Of a stretch of DNA of 7,665 nt, positions 1-4,800 are shown in pieces. A program made the position numbers and the translations under genes. Position 1 is the first letter of the stretch, and each line of letters begins with the position of its first letter. The notes under the pieces are model-generated. The model was not told where the DNA came from, did not search any database, and saw only the letters and a list, made by a program, of their open reading frames with translations. This DNA comes from an uncultured Gemmataceae bacterium. Lineage in GTDB: Bacteria; Planctomycetota; Planctomycetia; Gemmatales; Gemmataceae. Where the stretch lies: contig CAKZUU010000014.1 in assembly GCA_937922175.1 (NCBI GenBank), positions 1 through 7,665 of the forward strand, given 5' to 3'.

Positions 1-686
1 TCTTGAGCGTGACCAGCCCGATCGCCGTGGATGCGATTGAAATCGCCCCCTAACGTGGTGCAGTGGCACGCATAGTTGGCGAGGACCGCGCGAATTCCGC
101 CTTGGGCATCGGTGACCCGAAGCACGGGCAAATCATGATCAACCGGACCATTCGCCGTTCGCCGGTTCGCGGCAAAGCCGACCTTTCCCCGAGCGAATTC
201 GATCAACGATGGCTGACGTGCTTTGATCGCCTCTTCGACGACCCTGACGAGTTTTTGCGTCAGTTCCCGGGTATAACGGTCGATGTTTCTCTGATGCTCT
301 GGGGGAATCGGCATGCCAAACAGGGTCGGGGCCACGTTGGTTAACATCGGTGCCGAATGGGTATGACTGGAACAAACGGCCAAACGGCTTCGATCCCAAC
401 CGAAGCGTTCCTTCAACCGCCTGGCGACGACCCCGTTGACTTCTTCGGGCACGCCAAGGTTATCAACTGTCAAAAGCACCACGCCGTGTTGATCATCGCC
501 GATCGCCAACGCCTTGGCCCAGATGCGCTGTTCGACGCCGTCGGATTCCTCACGGCGGTTGCCGTACCCGCTCAATCGAACTCGATAGTCGGGAGTGATA
601 TCGATTCGAGCCACACCGACAGGGAGTCGATCGTCACCGAACGTCAGCGCCGGAATCAAAAACAGCAGAACGCAACTGGTACGCAT
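1..686 (-). CDS. Neutral/alkaline ceramidase-family protein, N-terminal part (runs off left edge)
   Basis: This partial gene gives 228 complete codons from an ATG at 686 and remains open at base 1, so the C-terminus is missing. The protein starts with a signal peptide (MRTSCVLLFLIPALTFG, then DD). It continues with VGVARIDITPDYRVRLSGYG, a typical opening of the neutral/alkaline non-lysosomal ceramidase N-terminal domain. Two zinc-site-like motifs are visible: SSHTHSAP (H108, H110) and NYACHCTTLGG (H208). They match the regions that supply the first two metal ligands in Pseudomonas neutral ceramidase. NRRTANGPVDHDLPVL (173-188) is also family-like. True ceramidases hydrolyse the amide bond of ceramide; planctomycete members are numerous, usually shorter, and their substrates are largely unknown. 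The remaining Glu/Tyr zinc ligands and the nucleophilic serine would lie beyond the window. No good Shine-Dalgarno precedes the ATG, but no other start lies between it and the upstream gene that would preserve the signal peptide. Family call is strong; the activity is an inference. Confidence 0.88.
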   Translation of the reverse strand, partial: MRTSCVLLFLIPALTFGDDRLPVGVARIDITPDYRVRLSGYGNRREESDGVEQRIWAKALAIGDDQHGVVLLTVDNLGVPEEVNGVVARRLKERFGWDRSRLAVCSSHTHSAPMLTNVAPTLFGMPIPPEHQRNIDRYTRELTQKLVRVVEEAIKARQPSLIEFARGKVGFAANRRTANGPVDHDLPVLRVTDAQGGIRAVLANYACHCTTLGGDFNRIHGDRAGHAQ

Positions 687-727
687 GGAAGCGACTCGGC
701 AGGAACAAAATCGGCAGGCTGCGGCAA

Positions 728-756
728 ATTTTAGGATGTGACCTTTGGAATCACAA
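728..756 (-). promoter_or_regulatory. Candidate sigma70-like promoter for the ceramidase-like gene
   Basis: Read on the minus strand, TTGTGA (756-751) is followed after exactly 17 bases by TAAAAT (733-728). These match the -35 and -10 consensus at 4 of 6 and 5 of 6 positions. Transcription would start near 721, giving a leader of about 35 bases before the ATG at 686. The site lies in the only intergenic gap and just downstream of a possible hairpin, as expected for a new transcription unit. Promoter rules in planctomycetes are poorly known, so this is a pattern match only. Confidence 0.4.
737..755. promoter_or_regulatory. Short inverted repeat in the promoter spacer (possible operator)
   Basis: TGTGA and TCACA form 5-base arms separated by 9 bases (minus strand 755-751 and 741-737). 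They lie almost wholly between the putative -35 and -10 boxes, where a bound regulator could block polymerase. The arms are short, the 9-base spacing is not the 6 of a CRP site, and a chance match is quite possible. Confidence 0.2.
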
Positions 757-763
757 GGAGCAG

Positions 764-785
764 CCGACGAGAAAGTGCTCGTTGG
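764..785 (-). terminator. Possible hairpin after the secretin-lipoprotein operon
   Basis: Bases 764-771 and 778-785 can pair as an 8-base stem with a 6-base loop. On the minus-strand transcript there is one A-C mismatch; on the plus strand the stem pairs fully with one G-U. It lies about 67 bases past the lipoprotein stop and just before the candidate promoter of the next gene, where a terminator is expected. No U-run follows on the minus strand, so intrinsic termination is not well supported. Confidence 0.25.
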
Positions 786-851
786 TCCGAGCCGCCTGAA
801 CCCACCGACTTCATCCCACTGCCAACGGCCGGTTCCTTCGGATACCGAGGG

Positions 852-1475
852 CTAATCGTTCGCCGAAGTTTGCACCACGTGAGGCCCGAACTTCTTCCCC
901 GTCAATTTGGCGACGTTCTGCGGTTGATCGTGGTCCAAAGAGATGACGTGGCTCATCGTCCTTAGGGGCATCCCCTGCTTCGGTTCAAACACAACGACCA
1001 TGTGGATCTTTTGAATCTCAGGGCGATAGGTGGACCAGGGGAGGGCCAGCGAGAAGCCATAGCCAAGATTGTCCATTTTGCCGCATTGTTTCAACGAGTC
1101 GGGATCGAATTTCCAGGTTTCGAGCAACTTGGGTTTGCCTTGCGAGTCGGTGGGATGTTCGTAAAGTTCAACCGTCAATTGTCCTTCGGCCCCGATTGGA
1201 TGACCGCCGGTGGCATCGAAGAGGTACAAACGCCCGGTCAAGGCAGCAATCGGCGATTGGCTGACCGGATCCATGCCGACCTGCACCTGCTTGTGCCAAT
1301 TCGCGAGCAATTCGGTCGCAGGCCCTTGGGCCTTGGGCGGTTTGACGCTCGCGACGACTTGGGCGGCCGAGGTCGAACCCCGACGCTCTCTCAACGCGCA
1401 GCCCGTGCTGGCCAACGCCATGAACGCAACCAACGCAATCGTCGCCAGGCTTAGCGGGAGCGGTTTGCGGACCAT
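852..1475 (-). CDS. Predicted lipoprotein, partner of the giant secretin
   Basis: This 207-residue protein has no function I can recognise. It opens with a basic N-terminus (MVRKP), a hydrophobic stretch (about 6-22) and STGC with Cys26, a lipobox-like site whose -3 residue is Ser rather than the usual Leu. Lipid attachment at Cys26 is therefore likely but not certain. A Ser/Ala/Lys-rich linker (27-50) leads to a soluble domain (about 55-185) rich in predicted beta strands, such as GRLYLFDA, GQLTVELYEHP, YGFSLALPWSTY and IHMVVVFEP; this suggests a beta-sandwich. A second cysteine is C131. The ATG at 1475 is supported by GGAGGT six bases upstream. The start codon lies inside the 3' end of the secretin gene, pointing to one operon and coupled translation. 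A role as pilotin or as an outer-membrane-anchored assembly or gating partner of the secretin is an inference from position and predicted lipidation only. Confidence 0.9.
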   Translation of the reverse strand: MVRKPLPLSLATIALVAFMALASTGCALRERRGSTSAAQVVASVKPPKAQGPATELLANWHKQVQVGMDPVSQSPIAALTGRLYLFDATGGHPIGAEGQLTVELYEHPTDSQGKPKLLETWKFDPDSLKQCGKMDNLGYGFSLALPWSTYRPEIQKIHMVVVFEPKQGMPLRTMSHVISLDHDQPQNVAKLTGKKFGPHVVQTSAND

Positions 1476-1864
1476 CGTTTGACCTCCATGCCTTGCGATG
1501 ACATCGTCATGACGTTCTGCACGACTCCCGCCGCGGGCGGCGAGTGTCCTGACGTTTCCGGCTTCCGTGGTGACGGCTCCGCGGGGGCGGGGGTGTTCGG
1601 AGCCGAGGGTGGCGGCGGCAAGGGGGCCGTCGCATTGCCTGGCGCTCCCGGCAGCAAGTTCAACGGGTTCGGGTCGGTCGTTTGAGCCGCACCGGAAAGG
1701 ACCTTCTCCACGGGAGTCACGGCTCCGTCAGCGCAATCCCCGCGCAACGCCGGGATCACCTCACGCAGACCGTGACCGTGCATCTTCGCGACGTCGCATT
1801 CGTTCCAATGCATCTTGTTGGCGTGCTCGCCCAAGACTCGAGCGCGATCGACCGGCGAACGTAA
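1451..1864 (-). other. C-terminal tail of the giant secretin
   Basis: Residues 1931-2067 follow the pore domain. The first part (about 1935-1990) looks folded and holds C1953, C1974 and H1944, H1949, H1959, H1961. The next part (about 1994-2042) is Pro/Ala-rich and probably disordered. The last residues (MEVKRWSANRSR) overlap the lipoprotein gene. Tails at this position bind pilotin lipoproteins in some GspD proteins; whether this one does is inference. Confidence 0.7.
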
Positions 1865-4800
1865 GATCCGAGGCGTCAGAATAATCAGCAACTCCTGCTT
1901 CCGTGTCTCTCGAGTCCGGAAGCGGAACAGCGACCCGAGGACGGGGATGTCGCCCAACCAAGGAACCTTGCGCTCCAGCCGCTCATCCGACTTGGTGATC
2001 AATCCGCCGATCACAATGGTTTCGCCGTCGTCGGCCGAGACGGTCGTATCCACGTTCTGAATATTGAAGGCCTGACCACGTTGATTGTTACCCAGGTCGA
2101 TTGTCGGTCCCAAAGACGAAACTTCCGGCGTCACCCGCATCAATACTCGACCATCGGGGCTGATCCGAGGTGTCACCGTCAACAACACACCGACGGTTCG
2201 CCGGTCCACCGTGGTTTGCACGACCCCGGTTGCCGTCACGTTGGTGTCCGAGATGTAGGGGAACTCGGTCCCGACGTTCAGTCGAGCCGCTTGGTTGTCC
2301 GTCGTCACCAGGGTTGGAGCGCTGAGGATGTGAATGCGCTCTTGTAACCGCAAGGCTCGCACCAGCACACTGAGCGTATTGCTCGAAGCCGAGAAAACGA
2401 AACCGCCGATGCTGGCCGTCGGCGACAATCGTCCCAGCCCGAAGTTGCCCAACCCTTGGAGACCGACGCGCTCGGCAAAACGCAGTGCCGCCGTGTTGTT
2501 GACGGGCAACGGTCCGAGACCTTGTCCGGGTTGTGAATTGTTAAAGGAGAAACCGGGTATCGCCGTCTGGGGCACCTGCAACCCCCCGATACTTTGGTTC
2601 ACCGTCGTGCCCGTGGGCAAGACACTTCGTTGGAACATGACATTATTCTGACCGCCCAGTTCGACGCCGAATTCATCGAGATTGTTCATATCCACTTGGG
2701 CGATTAAGCATTCGATGATGACTTGCGGCGCTTCCTGATCGAGCACGTCGATGAGTCTCTGCACTTCGGCGAAGTACTTGGGCGTCGCACTGACCAGCAC
2801 CGAGTTGCTGATCGGTTCCGAAACGACGATGACTTCCCGCGCCAACTGTTGGAAGGCCGTCAGTTGCTGCGCATCGGAGAGGTTTTGAATCTGGGCGGAG
2901 TAAAAATTTTGCAGCGCGGTCGCGATGTCGGCAGCAGCCTGGTTGCGGATTTTGAAGACGTAATTCTGACGCTGCGGTGCCTCGACATCTTCCAACTTGG
3001 CGATAATGGCCCGGATGGTGTCGAGGTCGTTGCGACTGCCCGCGACAATCAGGCTGTTGGTTCGCGGATCGACCGTCACGTTGAGGCCGATCAGACTTGC
3101 CCCCTCTGCCGGTTGACCAGCAATTGTGAGAAGGGGGCGTGCTTGATTCTGGACCGCTGTTCCCGTGCCAGCAACTGTACCCGCTGCCGCGCTTCCCCCG
3201 TAGAGTTGCTGGAGTAGACTCGAAACCTGTACGGCGTCCGCTTTCTTGAGCGTAAAGACGTTGATCTCCGCACGGGCTACCGCCACCACGTCCAACTCGC
3301 GGACCAGAGCCAATAACAACTCCATCGTCTTTTCCGGCGCGATGAGAATCAGGCTATTGGTCCGTGGTTCGGCCGTGATACTCACGTCCTCCAGCGATCC
3401 AGCAGCAATGACGGGATTCGCAGGCGAACTGCTGAAGAAGCGGAGCGAGATGTTCTTAATTTGAGTCGCCGTGCTTCCCGAAATGCCAACTCCCGTGCCC
3501 CCCGTGGCTCCACCCGGCCCAAATGCCCCTTGGCCGAATTGACCCGCTCGCTGCTGGCCCAACTGTTGCAATCCGGGTTGACCGAACTGTTGCCCCAACC
3601 CCCCCTGCTGACCGAACTGCCCCGTCTGTGCGCCGCCACCAAGGACACCACCACCCAGTTGCCCACCGCCCAATGCTCCAGCCGTTTGCGTGGCAGGCGC
3701 TGGAACAATACCTGTCCCGGCGGATTGTGGGGGCAATGTTTCTTGTTGCAAAGCTTGCAACAATGTGGCCGCTAACTCGTCCGCCCGCGCGTTCTTCAAC
3801 CGGACGATCCGCAAATCACTCTGCGCCGACGACACCCGCGAATCAATCCACTCAATCAACGTCTTGATCTGCGCCAGATCCGCCGGCGACGCCTGCACAA
3901 AGACCGTGTTGCTCCCCGCGTCAAACGTCACCCGAACCAGATTCGTCTCCCCAGGATACCTCTGCCCATACCACTGCTGAATCTGATTCGCCACCAACGA
4001 CGCCGACGCCTTCTTCAACGCAAACGGTACCGCCTCGCTCGTGTTGGGTTTGTCGAGTTTGTCAATTTCGGCTTTGATGTCGGGGATGCGATTCAGCGGC
4101 CCGCCGATCATGATCGCATTCAAGCGGGGAAGGGGAAGAAGGAGGATCGAGGATTGCTGCAATTGTTGTTGGAGTAAACCGAAGCCCCCTGCAACGGGTT
4201 GCCTCGGGAGCGTGTTGCCGGAGGCGGTGGTTTGGATTCGACTGAACACTTGCGTCAGGGTGTTGGCAATGGCTGTCGCATCACCCTGTTTGATGGGGTA
4301 GATCTCCAGAACAATCCCCGTTTCCCGTCCGCGCTCCCGCAAGAAGCGGATGATTTCCTGGACAAGTTGAATGTCCTCGCGGTTATTGCCGCTGATGACG
4401 ACCCCGCCCAGTTCGGGCAACGGGACGACAGTGACACCAGCTTTGGGCTGTCGGACCTCGCCTTGAGGAGTCACGACAGGCGGTTGCCCGGGTTGCGCCG
4501 GCTGCGGCTCTTCCGCGTTGATGAAGGTCAGTGGGCGATCGTCTTGCTGTGGGTCGTAGAGGGCTGAAAAGCCGGGGACATCCATGTCCCGTGAGTCAAA
4601 AAAACGTGGCCCTCCGGGCGGCGATTCATTTTCGCGTTGGAGTCGGCCGCCACCTCCACGGCCGCCACCTCCCTGGAAACCGCCCGGTCCCACACCCCCT
4701 CGGAAACCGCCCCCGCCTGGAAATAGACCGCCACCTGGAAAACCGCCGCCGCCACCTGGAAAACCGCCGCCACCACCTGGGAAACCACCGGGACCACCGA

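Noticed and set aside
139..399. Minus-strand open frame of 86 codons
   Set aside because: It lies entirely within the ceramidase-like gene in another frame. The gene's own frame gives clear family motifs; this one gives an Arg/Pro-rich, unstructured sequence.
357..734. Plus-strand open frame of 125 codons, and a similar one at 63-344
   Set aside because: Both are antisense to the ceramidase-like gene, with no recognisable domain and composition typical of GC-rich shadows.
737..755. CRP-type binding site
   Set aside because: The TGTGA/TCACA arms resemble one, but the spacer is 9 bases rather than 6. Kept only as a generic inverted repeat.
2723..3217. Plus-strand open frame of 164 codons opposite the secretin
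   Set aside because: It is antisense to conserved secretin modules, with no family resemblance. Long antisense frames are expected opposite such GC-rich coding sequence.
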